In this document: positions 25,711 to 34,816 of the stretch, in pieces | How the letters are laid out: each line of letters opens with the position of its first letter | How positions within the stretch are numbered: position 1 is the first letter of the stretch | NCBI RefSeq assembly: GCF_025950235.1 | Contig: NZ_JAPDDT010000010.1 | Location: 153,343 to 217,342 of the forward strand | Direction: 5' to 3' | DNA: 64,000 nucleotides | DNA from: Luteolibacter arcticus | GTDB taxonomy: Bacteria > Verrucomicrobiota > Verrucomicrobiia > Verrucomicrobiales > Akkermansiaceae | Translations under genes and position numbers: made by a program | Notes under the pieces: model-generated | What the model saw: the letters and a program-made list of their open reading frames with translations, nothing else | The model's database searches: none | Told to the model about the DNA's origin: nothing

Positions 25711-26796
25711 CTATTTCCGCTTCATCGGAGCCTCGATGATGCCCTCTTCCGTTTCCTGCTTCAGCCGGAGCTGGCCGCAGGCGGCGTCGATGTCGTGGCC
25801 TTTTTCGAGGCGCAGGGTGGCCGAGACACCGGCGTTTTTCAGGATGTCGCGGAAGGCTCGGCACCGGTCTTCCGACGGGCGCTTCCAGTCGAGGCCCTCG
25901 ACGGTGTTGTAAGGGATCAGGTTCACCTTCGCCGTCAAGCGCCGCGCGTGGGTCGCCAGGATGCGCGCTTGCTCGAGGTCGTCATTCACGCCCTCGATTA
26001 GGATGTATTCCAGCGTCAGGTGCTGCTTCTTGCGGGAGTTCCAGTAGTCGAGTGCGTCGAAAAGCTCGGCGGTGCCCCACTTCTTGTTCACCGGCATGAT
26101 CTGGCCGCGAACGTCGTCTGTCGCGCCGTGCAAGGAGATGGCTAGGCGGATCTGCTGCGGGTGCTCGGCGAGCTTCCGGATCTGCGGGACGAGACCAGAG
26201 GTGGAAATCGTCAGGTGCCGCGCGCCGAGGTGCAGGCCCCAGGGCGAGGTGATGATCGAGATGGAGGCGAGCAGGTTGTCGAGGTTCGCCAGAGGCTCGC
26301 CCATGCCCATGAAGACGAGGTTATCGACACGCTCGCCGGAAAGGCGCTCCGCCATCAACACCTGGCCGGCGATTTCCGCGGCTTCCAGATTCCGCGAGAA
26401 ACCCGCCAGGCCGGAGGCGCAGAATTTGCAGCCATAAGCGCAGCCGACCTGCGACGACACGCACAGGGTACGCCGGTCGGACTTCTCGCCGTAAAGCGCG
26501 GGGTTCGCGGGGATCAGCACGCTCTCGACGTAGCGGCCGTCGTGGAGCTTGAAGAGGAACTTGCGGGTCGTGTCACCGCTCCCCTGCGTCTGCGAGTGGT
26601 CCAGTGCGTGGAGTCGAAACGACGAGGAGAGCTTTTCGCGCAGCGCGGCTGGCAGGTTGCTCATCGCATCGACTGACGCGGCCTTCTTCTTCCAGATCCA
26701 GTCAAGGATCTGCCCCGCCCGGAATGCAGGCTGCCCCTCGGCGGCCAGATAGGCCTCCAAGGCAGCGGGATCGTAACCGGTCAACGCGGGGAGCAC
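25711..26796 (-). CDS. rlmN: 23S rRNA (adenine2503-C2)/tRNA A37 methyltransferase, radical SAM
   Basis: 361 residues from a GTG start. The radical-SAM cluster is GCAYGCKFCASG (CxxxCxxC) near residue 112. The N-terminal accessory domain (LPALREKLSSSF) and C-terminal EKGHDIDAACGQL, which holds the Cys that forms the methylated intermediate, are both present. The family methylates A2503 in the peptidyl transferase centre and A37 in some tRNAs. It shows no operon partner; a 140-bp gap separates it from the phosphoesterase gene upstream. Confidence 0.95.
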   Translation of the reverse strand: MLPALTGYDPAALEAYLAAEGQPAFRAGQILDWIWKKKAASVDAMSNLPAALREKLSSSFRLHALDHSQTQGSGDTTRKFLFKLHDGRYVESVLIPANPALYGEKSDRRTLCVSSQVGCAYGCKFCASGLAGFSRNLEAAEIAGQVLMAERLSGERVDNLVFMGMGEPLANLDNLLASISIITSPWGLHLGARHLTISTSGLVPQIRKLAEHPQQIRLAISLHGATDDVRGQIMPVNKKWGTAELFDALDYWNSRKKQHLTLEYILIEGVNDDLEQARILATHARRLTAKVNLIPYNTVEGLDWKRPSEDRCRAFRDILKNAGVSATLRLEKGHDIDAACGQLRLKQETEEGIIEAPMKRK

Positions 26797-26938
26797 GGCG
26801 GGAGCATGAACGCGAGAAGCCGCGCGTCCAATCCGATTAGATGCGGATCCAAGCCAGCGACCCGAAATTCGCCGAGGGCACCCGGGTTTTCATGAGCCTC
26901 GCTGCGGGCGATCCCGCGAAAATCGCAGGCCTCCCTCT

Positions 26939-27907
26939 TCAAATGACCTTCCACTGCCCGGCCGTAATCGTGGGCTGCGCCCATGTGTCCTCCTCTTTCG
27001 TCCGCGTCGGGGCAATCTCCTGCGGGGACTTTCCGCGCCACTTCGATTCCATGCCGCGGATGGCGAAGGTTCCGGCGGCCGGATCGATCTCCAGCACGGT
27101 GTATAGCGGACCATCATAATTCGCGCTCGCCACGAGGATCGGGAATTTCTTGGCGAGCGCCGGGTCCACCGAGTCGTTCCTAACACCACCCATGTAGTAA
27201 TAGGACGCAGAGTTGATGTGCACGTAGGGGATGCCGCCGATCACGCGGCTGTGGTCGATGTGCCAGTGGCCATTGAAGCAACCCGCGACCTTGCACTTGC
27301 CGTCAGTGGTTTTGGCAGCTTCGAGTACCGCGCGAACCTCGTCCTGGTTCGTGATGCAGTCCGGACGTTCAAGACTCTGATGCGAGAAGATGAAGGTATT
27401 GAGACGGGTGGCCTCGAGATTCTTGCGCAGCCACTCCACCTGATCGGCGGCGATGGTCCTCGGATAGCCGCCCTTCCAATCCGCGGGGCGGTCATTGGCG
27501 TCGAGCACGATGAAGTGATAGCCCCCGAGGTCGAAGGAATCGTAGCGGCGCTTCATTCCCCAGAACGCCATGGTTTGTTCGCGCTTGAAGCCGCCGTCGG
27601 TGTCGTGGTTTCCTATCACGTGGTATCGCGGACCGCGGAAGCCATTAAAGATGTCGAGGAACGCTTGGTTCGCCGGCTTGGGAGTGCAGAAATCGCCTAG
27701 CTGCATCACCGCGTCCACCGACTCCTTGTTCATAAGGTCGATGAAGGACTGGAGCCTTTCATCCGCATCGGGCACGAGGTCCTTGTGGACGTCCGTGATG
27801 ATGCCAATGCGGAGCTTGCTCGCGCCCTTTTCCGCGGCCCCGAGGGGAAGCACAAAGGCGGGAGCGGCGAGCAACGAATTCTTCAGGAGTTTTCGGCGGG
27901 TGACCAT
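26939..27907 (-). CDS. Tat-exported calcineurin-like metallophosphoesterase
   Basis: 322 residues starting with a twin-arginine signal (MVTRRKLLKNSLLAAPAFVLPLGA). The metal-binding motifs follow in order: DVH (about 43), GDF, GNHDTDGG, then SHQS and GHWHID. These match the two-metal calcineurin-like phosphoesterase core. The C-terminal domain (YTVLEIDPAAGTFAIRGMES) is the beta-rich tail seen in exported Verrucomicrobia and Planctomycetes members. The Tat route fits a cofactor loaded before export. The ATG at 27907 is used because it opens the signal peptide. Natural substrate unknown. Confidence 0.88.
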   Translation of the reverse strand: MVTRRKLLKNSLLAAPAFVLPLGAAEKGASKLRIGIITDVHKDLVPDADERLQSFIDLMNKESVDAVMQLGDFCTPKPANQAFLDIFNGFRGPRYHVIGNHDTDGGFKREQTMAFWGMKRRYDSFDLGGYHFIVLDANDRPADWKGGYPRTIAADQVEWLRKNLEATRLNTFIFSHQSLERPDCITNQDEVRAVLEAAKTTDGKCKVAGCFNGHWHIDHSRVIGGIPYVHINSASYYYMGGVRNDSVDPALAKKFPILVASANYDGPLYTVLEIDPAAGTFAIRGMESKWRGKSPQEIAPTRTKEEDTWAQPTITAGQWKVI

Positions 27908-27995
27908 GGCTTCGGAGCTTACGAAATGACCGGAGCCCCTGTTGCTCCTCTTTCCCAAATCTTATTGGCAAAATTGCCACCGCTCAAAACGCCGC

Positions 27996-28652
27996 TCAAC
28001 GAGCGGGATACTTCACGTCCGGCATCTTGCCGTTCCAATAGGGAGCGGACGGATCGAAAAGGGTCTTACCGCCTCGTATGGAAACCAGGCCGTTGTCTTC
28101 GCGGATCGTCATGGTGGTCGTCGATCCATCCATCTTTAACACGACGGCTCTTCCATCGAAGGGCTTGGGATCAAACTGGAACGTGCCGGGAATCAATGGA
28201 GCTACCAGCACCGGGGTGTCGCCGTGGGAATCCGCCGGAAGATTGGCAACATAAGCGAAGCCGACCTCTCCCCTCGCGAAAGCTTGTTCCAAAGGCGAAA
28301 TCACGTCGTCCGGCCGGTGAGTTGGCAAGGATGGGAAGCTGCAATAGCCCATCTTCTCGGAAGCGGCTCCCCCGGCGAGGAGCAGCCGGAAATAATCGTT
28401 CGAAGTGGTCAGCGGAAACGGAGCAATCCCCTTCTCCTTGGCAATCTTCTGCATCGTTTTTTCGTTCGGAAACGAGCCGTAGCGTTCCTGATGATCTAAC
28501 AATGCGAGCAGGATCTGCTTTGCATTGTTGACGGCTTCCGCTCGTGCAGAATTTTTTCCTTTTCGGCGCCGAAGCCCATCCGGACTCGCCAGGACGGCGA
28601 TGAGCAGGATCAGCAAGACCGCTCCCATAATCCTCATTCCCGAGGTCATCAT
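27996..28652 (-). CDS. Membrane-anchored hypothetical protein, pseudopilin-like
   Basis: 218 residues from MMTSGMRIMG. One N-terminal membrane span (MGAVLLILLIAVLA) is followed by a basic stop (RRRKGKN) and a helix AVNNAKQILLALLDHQERYGSFP. That order resembles type IV pilin-like proteins, but the classic cleavage motif GFTLIE is absent. The periplasmic domain has no recognised fold. Codon bias is less GC-rich than for the neighbours. It lies downstream of typA behind a terminator, so it is probably separately expressed. Confidence 0.65.
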   Translation of the reverse strand: MMTSGMRIMGAVLLILLIAVLASPDGLRRRKGKNSARAEAVNNAKQILLALLDHQERYGSFPNEKTMQKIAKEKGIAPFPLTTSNDYFRLLLAGGAASEKMGYCSFPSLPTHRPDDVISPLEQAFARGEVGFAYVANLPADSHGDTPVLVAPLIPGTFQFDPKPFDGRAVVLKMDGSTTTMTIREDNGLVSIRGGKTLFDPSAPYWNGKMPDVKYPAR

Positions 28653-28730
28653 TTTGTAAGGATGCTCTTGGCGTGCTCCACACCGCAAGTTTGGAGTCGG
28701 AATCGGGAATCCGGCATCCCTCAAACGACA

Positions 28731-28761
28731 ACGGGCCGTCCTTTTCAAAGGGACGGCCCGT
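28731..28761 (-). terminator. Terminator of typA
   Basis: An 11-bp perfect stem, ACGGGCCGTCC/GGACGGCCCGT, with a 9-nt loop, 37 bp beyond the typA stop. On the minus strand it is followed by TGTCGTTT, a weak T-tract. Confidence 0.7.
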
Positions 28762-28797
28762 GCAGGGAAGGCTTGGGGAAGGGAAACTTCGTTTCTC

Positions 28798-30642
28798 TCA
28801 ACCGCGGTTGCTGCGGTCTTCGACATTCGGGCCCTTGGCCGCGCGCTTGCGGGCGTTGGCGTCGAGGATGCGCTTGCGCAGTCGAATGTTCTGCGGCGTG
28901 GCTTCCACCAGTTCGTCGGCGTCGATGTATTCGATCGCGCGCTCGAGCGAGAAGCGGATGGCCGGGGTCAGCTTGGAGGTCTTGTCCTTGCCGGAGGAGC
29001 GCATGTTATCCAGGTGCTTCTCCTTGACCGGGTTCACCGGCAGGTCGCCGACTCGCGGGTTTTCACCGACCAGCATGCCTTCATAGACGGCATCGCCGGG
29101 AGCAACGAAAAGGACGCCGCGCTCCTCGAGCATCTGCAGCGAGTAAGGCGTGGCAGTGCCGGAATCCATCGAGACCAGCGTGCCGGTCGTGCGGTTCTGG
29201 ATATCGCCGGCGTGCGGGCCGTATTCCTTGAAAAGGTGGCTCATGATGCCGTGGCCTGAGGTCAGGTTGACCAGTTCGGTTTCGAAACCGATCAGACCGC
29301 GGGTCGGGATGTGCGCCTGGATGAAGACGCGGCCGCTGGCCTCGGTGTCCATGTGCTCCATCATGCCCTTGCGGTTCATGAGGATCTTGAGGATGCCCTG
29401 GGTGTAGTCGCCGGGGGCCTCCACGTAGAGGGTCTCGAAGGGTTCGAGCAGCTTGCCGTGATCGTCGCGGCGGTAGATCACGACCGGACGGGAAACGAGG
29501 ACTTCGAAGCCTTCGCGGCGCATCTGCTCGACCAGCACGGCGATCTGCATCGCGCCACGGGCGGAGACATTGAAGACGCCGGAGAGCTCGGTATCTTCCA
29601 CGGTGATGGAGATGTTGGTCTTCAGCTCGCGCATCAGGCGCTCGCGGATGGCGCGGGAGGTGACGTGCTTGCCTTCCTTGCCGGCGAGGGGGCCGTCGTT
29701 GATCGAGAACTGCATCGACACCGTCGGCGGGTCAATGGCGACGAAAGGAAGCGGCACCTGATCGGCCGAGCCAGCGATAGTCTCGCCGATGTCCACGTTT
29801 TCGATACCGGCGGCGATGCCGACGATGCCGCCTGCGCCGCAGCCTTCCGAGTCAGCGGTGGCGAGGCCGGAGTAGGTGAAGGTCTTCATCACCTTGGACT
29901 GCACCTTGGTGCCATCCTGGCGGAGGAGGAAAATGGTGTCGCCCTTCTTGACGCTGCCGCCGAGGACCTTGCCGACGGCGACACGGCCGACGTAATCATC
30001 CCACTCGATGTTCGAAACGAGCATCAGGAAGGGAGCATCCGGATCGGCCTTCGGTTCGGGGATATGCTCGATGATCTTCTTGAGCAGAGGCACGCAATCC
30101 TTCCGCTCGTCTTCCGGGTGATCCATGAAGTAGCCGTCGCGGGCGGAGCCGTAGCAGAAGGGAGCATTGAACTGATCTTCATCCGCATCCAGGTCGAGGA
30201 GGAGTTCGAGGACCTGGTCGTGCACCTTCATCGGGGTGGCGAGCGGGCGGTCGATCTTGTTGACCACCACGATCGGCTTGAGGCCTTCCTGCATCGCCTT
30301 GCGCAGCACGAAGCGGGTCTGGGCCTGCGGGCCGCCGGAGGCATCCACGACGAGCAGCACGCCATCGACCATCTTCATCACGCGTTCCACCTCGGCGCCG
30401 AAGTCGGCGTGACCCGGGGTATCGACGATATTGATGGTGTAGCCTTCCCAGTGGATGGCCGTGTTCTTCGCCTTGATGGTGATGCCCTTTTCCTTTTCGA
30501 GGTCCATCGAGTCCATCGCGCGCTCCTGCTGCGCCTGGTTGTCGCGGTAGGTGCCGCCAGCTTGGAGAAGCTGATCGACGAGGGTGGTTTTCCCATGGTC
30601 AACGTGGGCGATAATGGCGAGATTGCGGATCTTCAAGGACAT
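28798..30642 (-). CDS. typA: Ribosome-associated GTPase BipA/TypA
   Basis: 614 residues. G1 AHVDHGKTTLVDQLLQ near residue 13, switch GITIKAKN, G3 DTPGHADFG, G4 VNKIDRP, then the two EF-G-like domains and the C-terminal TypA-specific region (LTPAIRFSLERAIEYIDADELVEATP). The protein is a translational GTPase that assists 50S assembly and stress or low-temperature growth. The length (E. coli 607) and the high GC3 codon use fit a housekeeping gene. Single gene with its own terminator. Confidence 0.97.
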   Translation of the reverse strand: MSLKIRNLAIIAHVDHGKTTLVDQLLQAGGTYRDNQAQQERAMDSMDLEKEKGITIKAKNTAIHWEGYTINIVDTPGHADFGAEVERVMKMVDGVLLVVDASGGPQAQTRFVLRKAMQEGLKPIVVVNKIDRPLATPMKVHDQVLELLLDLDADEDQFNAPFCYGSARDGYFMDHPEDERKDCVPLLKKIIEHIPEPKADPDAPFLMLVSNIEWDDYVGRVAVGKVLGGSVKKGDTIFLLRQDGTKVQSKVMKTFTYSGLATADSEGCGAGGIVGIAAGIENVDIGETIAGSADQVPLPFVAIDPPTVSMQFSINDGPLAGKEGKHVTSRAIRERLMRELKTNISITVEDTELSGVFNVSARGAMQIAVLVEQMRREGFEVLVSRPVVIYRRDDHGKLLEPFETLYVEAPGDYTQGILKILMNRKGMMEHMDTEASGRVFIQAHIPTRGLIGFETELVNLTSGHGIMSHLFKEYGPHAGDIQNRTTGTLVSMDSGTATPYSLQMLEERGVLFVAPGDAVYEGMLVGENPRVGDLPVNPVKEKHLDNMRSSGKDKTSKLTPAIRFSLERAIEYIDADELVEATPQNIRLRKRILDANARKRAAKGPNVEDRSNRG

Positions 30643-30765
30643 GGCGGCGCGTGCCCGGGCGGCGGGCGGGGCGGGGCTATGGACGCTTTTCCCCGGATTG
30701 GCAAGGGGTAAGCACGTGACGTTCCTGCCGCGCGGATTTTGCGAATCACCGGGAAAGGTCCGCTT

Positions 30766-31374
30766 TCAGCCCGGCCAAGCCATCATCGCCTGCTCGGCGA
30801 CCCCCTTCAACTCGCACCCGGTCGCACGGCTGGCGGCCTGCACCGCCAGCCCTTGGATCACCGTCGAAAGGTAGCGGGCCAGCCGCTTCGTGTCCACGTC
30901 AGCACTGAATTCACCCTCCTCCTTCGCCTTCGCGAACCGATCCTCGATCGAGCGCAAGGTATCGCAACGCACCGTCACGAGTTCCTGCTTCACCGGTGTC
31001 GCTTCATCGCCGCAGACGAGCGCGCTTTGGATCGAGAGGCATCCGCAAGGGTTCTCCGGATCGCTCAAAACGTTCACCGCTCCCGCCAATAGCTTTTCGG
31101 CCGCCTCTCGCGCCGTCGGGGCTTCCAGCGCCAGTGTCACGTAGGATGCCGGGCCTTCGCAGTAGCGAATGAGTGCCTTGCGGAACAGCGATTCCTTGTT
31201 GCCGAAGGCCGCGTAGAGACTGGGACGGTTGATTCCCATCGCCTCGGTGAGGTCAGCCATCGAGGCCCCCTCGTAGCCCTTCTCCCAAAAGACGCGCACC
31301 GCCCGGTCGAGCGCCCGGTCGGCGTCGAAGGCGCGCGGGCGACCGATGGCAGAAGCGGGTTTCGAGGATTCCAT
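30766..31374 (-). CDS. TetR/AcrR family repressor
   Basis: 202 residues. N-terminal HTH (about 17-63): RALDRAVRVFWEKGYEGASM, TEAMGINRPSLYAAFGNKES, typical of TetR. The C-terminal ligand pocket holds a CGCLSIQSALVCG segment with three Cys, which could sense thiol-reactive compounds. It is divergent from thioredoxin and the MFS pump, and an inverted repeat overlaps the promoter facing them, so it probably represses that unit and perhaps itself. The inducer is unknown; oxidant or electrophile sensing is an inference from the cysteines and the thioredoxin. Confidence 0.9.
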   Translation of the reverse strand: MESSKPASAIGRPRAFDADRALDRAVRVFWEKGYEGASMADLTEAMGINRPSLYAAFGNKESLFRKALIRYCEGPASYVTLALEAPTAREAAEKLLAGAVNVLSDPENPCGCLSIQSALVCGDEATPVKQELVTVRCDTLRSIEDRFAKAKEEGEFSADVDTKRLARYLSTVIQGLAVQAASRATGCELKGVAEQAMMAWPG

Positions 31375-31395
31375 ACCTGACGGTAAAAAACTCGC

Positions 31396-31442
31396 TTGAC
31401 CCCGGCTTGTCCAGCGGATAGATATGTATCGTTCGTTACATA
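31396..31442 (+). promoter_or_regulatory. Promoter and TetR-type operator for trx/MFS unit
   Basis: TTGACC (31396-31401), 17-bp spacer, TAGATA (31419-31424), and immediately over and after the -10 an imperfect 20-bp palindrome, TATGTATCGTTCGTTACATA (31423-31442). Position and shape fit repression by the divergent TetR protein. It precedes the thioredoxin start by 71 bp. Confidence 0.7.
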
Positions 31443-31513
31443 AGAGGCCACACGAACGAAGACCCCACCTTCAACGGAGTCAAAACCGTGTGGCCTCCTT
31501 CCCTAATAGAATC

Positions 31514-31828
31514 ATGAAAAGCATCGCACTTACCAATGACACCTTCGATGCCGCCCTCGCCGGCACCGATCAGCCCGTCCTTGTGGACTTCTGGGCCGAA
31601 TGGTGCGGCCCATGCAAAATGATCGGCCCCGTGGTCGAGGAAATCGCCGTCGAACAGGACGGCAAGGCCCTCGTCGCCAAGGTCGACGTCGATGCCGCGC
31701 CGGAACTCGCGCGCCGCTTCGGCATCAAGGCGATCCCGACGCTGATCGTTTTCAAGAACGGCGAGCCGGTGAGCGTCTTCCGCGGCGTGCAGGACAAGGC
31801 CGTTCTGACCGCCGCCCTGGCCGCCTGA
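31514..31828 (+). CDS. trxA: Thioredoxin
   Basis: 104 residues with the active site FWAEWCGPCKMIGP (WCGPC) near residue 30, cis-Pro in AIPTLIVF, and the classic length. It reduces protein disulfides in the cytoplasm. The ATG at 31514 is used since upstream sequence is promoter. Gene order (TetR, operator, trx, MFS) suggests a stress-inducible copy, perhaps not the housekeeping one. The MFS gene follows after 64 bp. Confidence 0.93.
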   Translation: MKSIALTNDTFDAALAGTDQPVLVDFWAEWCGPCKMIGPVVEEIAVEQDGKALVAKVDVDAAPELARRFGIKAIPTLIVFKNGEPVSVFRGVQDKAVLTAALAA

Positions 31829-31892
31829 CTGCTATCGGAGCGTGGCCACCAGTCCGCGAGACTGGGTGCCACGCTCTTTTCATTCTTCAATC

Positions 31893-33092
31893 ATGGCTTC
31901 ATCCCAAGGCGGGCGCTCGATCCTGCCGATCGTCCTTCTCTCCGCCGCGGGCTTCACCGTTCTGACCACGGAATTCGTCATCGTCGGACTGCTGCCTGCG
32001 ATGGCGCGCGATCTGGGCGTCAGCGTGTCGCGCGCCGGGCTGCTGGTCACCTTGTTCGCCTTCACAGTGGCGGTGGTCGGCCCGCCTCTCACGGCCTCGT
32101 TTTCGCGCTTCGAGCGCAAGCGGCTGTTCGTCAGCACGCTGCTGTTGTTCGCCCTCTCCAATGTCCTCGCCGCAGTCGCCCCGAATTTTGGGATCATGGC
32201 CTTTGCCCGCTTCATCCCCGCGGTGATGCTGCCGGTCTTCTGGGCACTCGCAAGTGAAACCGCGGTTGCCATCACCGGTCCGGAGCGTGCCGGGAAAGCG
32301 ATTTCGATGGTCTCCTTTGGCATTGTCGCCGCCACGATCTTCGGCATTCCGATCGGCACCTTGGTTGGCGATGCCTTCGGCTGGCGCGTGGCTTTTGCCT
32401 CGTTGGCTGTGTTGGCGTTGGTGAAGGCGGCACTCCTGTTCTTCTTCCTCCCCTCCATCCAGGGGAAGAAGGGCGCCGCTTCCGTGGCCTCGCAAATGGG
32501 CATCCTCCGCGATCCGGTCATTGCCGGTCACGTCCTGCTCTCCCTGCTCGTCTTCGCGGGCATGTTCACGGCCTACACCTACCTCGCCGACATCCTTGAG
32601 CGACTCGGAGGCTTCGATGGCGCGACGGTTGGCTGGATCCTGATGGGCTTCGGCGGAGTCGGCATGATCGGCAACTGGCTCGGCGGCCGCCTCGTGGACC
32701 GCAGTCCGCTCGGCGCTTCCATCGCCTTCAGCGCGCCGATCGCGCTCGCGATGATCGTGTTGGTGCCTGTCGTGCATTCATTCGTCATGCTCGCCGTGGT
32801 TCTCGCGATCTGGGGCATCGCACAGGCTGCGCTTTTCACGGTCTCCCACGTCCGGGTCATGAAATCCGCCTCCGCCAACGCGGCGCTCGGCGCTTCCTTG
32901 AACATCTCGGGGGCGAACATGGGCATCGGGCTCGGCGCCATCCTCGGCGGCTGGGTGATCGACGGCTTCGGACTCCCGCACGTCGGCTGGGCGGCAGCAG
33001 GTGTCATCGGCTTGTCGATCGCCGCGGCCCTCGTGCTGATGTCGGCAAAGTCACCGGTCCCTGTCGCGACGCCTTGCCCCGAAGGCGAGTGA
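31893..33092 (+). CDS. MFS efflux transporter, DHA1/AraJ-like
   Basis: 399 residues, twelve predicted membrane helices. N-terminal TTEFVIVGLLPAMARDLGVS is the characteristic opening of the AraJ/YdhP/sugar-efflux group of DHA1 transporters, and the loop RFERKRLF corresponds to the loop 2-3 basic motif. It is downstream of trxA behind the TetR operator, so a role in exporting a toxic compound sensed by TetR is likely. Start at ATG 31893. It ends 2 bp before the convergent LRR-kinase gene. Substrate unknown. Confidence 0.85.
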   Translation: MASSQGGRSILPIVLLSAAGFTVLTTEFVIVGLLPAMARDLGVSVSRAGLLVTLFAFTVAVVGPPLTASFSRFERKRLFVSTLLLFALSNVLAAVAPNFGIMAFARFIPAVMLPVFWALASETAVAITGPERAGKAISMVSFGIVAATIFGIPIGTLVGDAFGWRVAFASLAVLALVKAALLFFFLPSIQGKKGAASVASQMGILRDPVIAGHVLLSLLVFAGMFTAYTYLADILERLGGFDGATVGWILMGFGGVGMIGNWLGGRLVDRSPLGASIAFSAPIALAMIVLVPVVHSFVMLAVVLAIWGIAQAALFTVSHVRVMKSASANAALGASLNISGANMGIGLGAILGGWVIDGFGLPHVGWAAAGVIGLSIAAALVLMSAKSPVPVATPCPEGE

Positions 33093-33094
33093 GG

Positions 33095-34360
33095 CTATGC
33101 GAAGTCGTCCAGCTCCCGGAGGATCGTGACAAACGAAGGCCGGGCCCTGACATCTTCTAACAGGCAACGTTGCTGCAGCTCGCGCAACCCGCCGCAATCG
33201 GACTCGCAACGATCCAGCAACTCCTGCAGCAGGCAGCCAAAGGCCCGCACTTCGATCTGCTCCAAGCCGGGCAGTCCGGAGTGAAACGACGCCGCCCCGA
33301 AGTCGCCGAGCAGACAGCTTCCTTCCGCATTCCGCAGCACGTTGTGGGCATAGAAGTCCCCGTGCATGATTCCCTTTGAATGCAGCATCATCGCCACCGA
33401 AGCCATGCCGCGGGCGATGCGAATAACCACGGGCAGCGGATAGCTTGCTTCCATGGGATACACATCGCGCGTGCAGCTTTCGAGGCTGGGCGGGCCAGCA
33501 AGACTCGTGAAATCCAGGTCGATCCATTCCATCACCAGCCCCTGCGCCTGATCCGGATGCCCGCCAATCTTGCCGAGTATAGGAATCGCATTGGAATGCC
33601 CCCCCGCCGCAAGATAAGCCGCCATCTCGCTGGCGGGAAGCCCATCGCTGGTCATGGCTCCTTTGAAAATCTTCACCGCCACGGGGCGTCCGCTGGACAA
33701 TTGTACTGCCCGGTGAATGACGCCCGACGCCCCCTCGCCGAGCTTCTCCTCCAAGGCGAGGTCGGCCCACGCGATCTCCGCCGCGGCGGCCGTCGGCTCT
33801 TCGACGAAGGGATTCCCAGCAAAGGCGAGCCAAGCGAGTTTCGGCATCCGGAATAGCCAATCCGGCAGAGACCGGAAGCGGTTCGCGGCGAGGCGGACGA
33901 GTTCGAGGTTGGTGCAGGCGGCCATTTCATCCGGCAAGCTTTCCAGCCGATTGCCGGAAAGCATCAGCTTCTGGAGCGGCTGGCAGTTGCCGATGGAGGG
34001 GGGTATAGCGGCGATCCGGTTATCGGTGAGGATCAGCCAGCGCAGCGACGGCGGCAGGGCCTCGACACGCTCGATCCGGTTCGACTTGAAGCCGAGCATC
34101 GAGAGACCGGCGCACTCGGCGAGCACCGGCGGCAGGTGGTGGAAGTCGTTCTCCGAGCAAAACAAGATCCGCAGTTTCTTCAGCCGCGGCAGATCGGCGG
34201 GGAGATCGGAAAGCCGATTGCCGGTTAGATTGAGAATCTCCAACGACTCGGCGAGGTCGAAAATCTCGCGTGGGAAGTCGGTTAGCCCGCAGGAGAGGTC
34301 GAGCCGTCGGGTGCCATCGAGTTTGCCAGCGCGGAGGAGGGTCAGTGTGTCCGCGGACAT
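33095..34360 (-). CDS. Leucine-rich-repeat protein kinase
   Basis: 421 residues. The N-terminal half (about 15-200) contains eight or nine LRRs (LEILNLTGNRLSDLPADLP, LRWLILTDNRIAAIPPSIG). The C-terminal half is a protein kinase: G-loop LGEGASGVIH (about 212-221), Lys in PVAVKIF, catalytic loop HGDFYAHN (His333, Asp335, Asn340) in place of HRDxxxxN, and DFG (about 355). Missing Arg before the catalytic Asp places it among non-RD kinases. It begins 1 bp after the PIN toxin stop, hence is translationally coupled to a toxin-antitoxin pair. Target unknown. Confidence 0.88.
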   Translation of the reverse strand: MSADTLTLLRAGKLDGTRRLDLSCGLTDFPREIFDLAESLEILNLTGNRLSDLPADLPRLKKLRILFCSENDFHHLPPVLAECAGLSMLGFKSNRIERVEALPPSLRWLILTDNRIAAIPPSIGNCQPLQKLMLSGNRLESLPDEMAACTNLELVRLAANRFRSLPDWLFRMPKLAWLAFAGNPFVEEPTAAAAEIAWADLALEEKLGEGASGVIHRAVQLSSGRPVAVKIFKGAMTSDGLPASEMAAYLAAGGHSNAIPILGKIGGHPDQAQGLVMEWIDLDFTSLAGPPSLESCTRDVYPMEASYPLPVVIRIARGMASVAMMLHSKGIMHGDFYAHNVLRNAEGSCLLGDFGAASFHSGLPGLEQIEVRAFGCLLQELLDRCESDCGGLRELQQRCLLEDVRARPSFVTILRELDDFA

Positions 34361-34361
34361 T

Positions 34362-34811
34362 TCAGGCTTTCTTCAGCAGCGGATTCCATACCCGTTCGAA
34401 GCCGAGGCCTTCGAAGTCCTTCACGTTCGCCGTGGCGAAAGATCTCACGCCGTGGTGGAGCAGCGCGTAGGCCTGCCGTGCATCGAAGATCCGGCGGCGC
34501 GGCAGCCCCGGTGTCGCCGCCAGCGTCCACAGCTCATCGTGCATGCGCCGGCTGTCGCGCGGGAAGCCGACAATTTTCCAATAAGGATGGGAGCGGTAGA
34601 TCTGGATCATCTCGGTCGCTTCTCCGGCTCCGAGCGGTCGTTTCAGTACGGCCGGGTTCCGCAGCAGGTTGTAGAACTCCACCAAAATGAACTCCGACAA
34701 GACGACGTCCTTGCGAGAGACAAGGCTTTCCAACCAATCGCGCGCTGTTTCGTGCTCTGGCCGGTCGGCGGCATAGCCGAAGAACAGCAGGTTGGTATCG
34801 ATGGAAAGCAT
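34362..34811 (-). CDS. PIN-domain ribonuclease toxin (VapC-like)
   Basis: 149 residues. The acidic active-site set of PIN nucleases is visible: Asp5 (MLSIDTN), Glu45 in FILVEFYNLL, Asp110 in RRIFDARQAY, plus an Asp near the C-terminus (ATANVKDFEGLGF). VapC toxins cleave tRNA or rRNA when released from antitoxin. It starts 5 bp after the antitoxin stop, which supports the pair. The kinase gene starts just beyond its stop. RNA target unknown. Confidence 0.88.
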   Translation of the reverse strand: MLSIDTNLLFFGYAADRPEHETARDWLESLVSRKDVVLSEFILVEFYNLLRNPAVLKRPLGAGEATEMIQIYRSHPYWKIVGFPRDSRRMHDELWTLAATPGLPRRRIFDARQAYALLHHGVRSFATANVKDFEGLGFERVWNPLLKKA

Positions 34812-34816
34812 ACGGT

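Noticed and set aside
29311..30711. Long plus-strand frame antisense to typA
   Set aside because: typA is unambiguous across the stretch; the antisense peptide is His/Asp/Glu-rich repetition of complementary codons.
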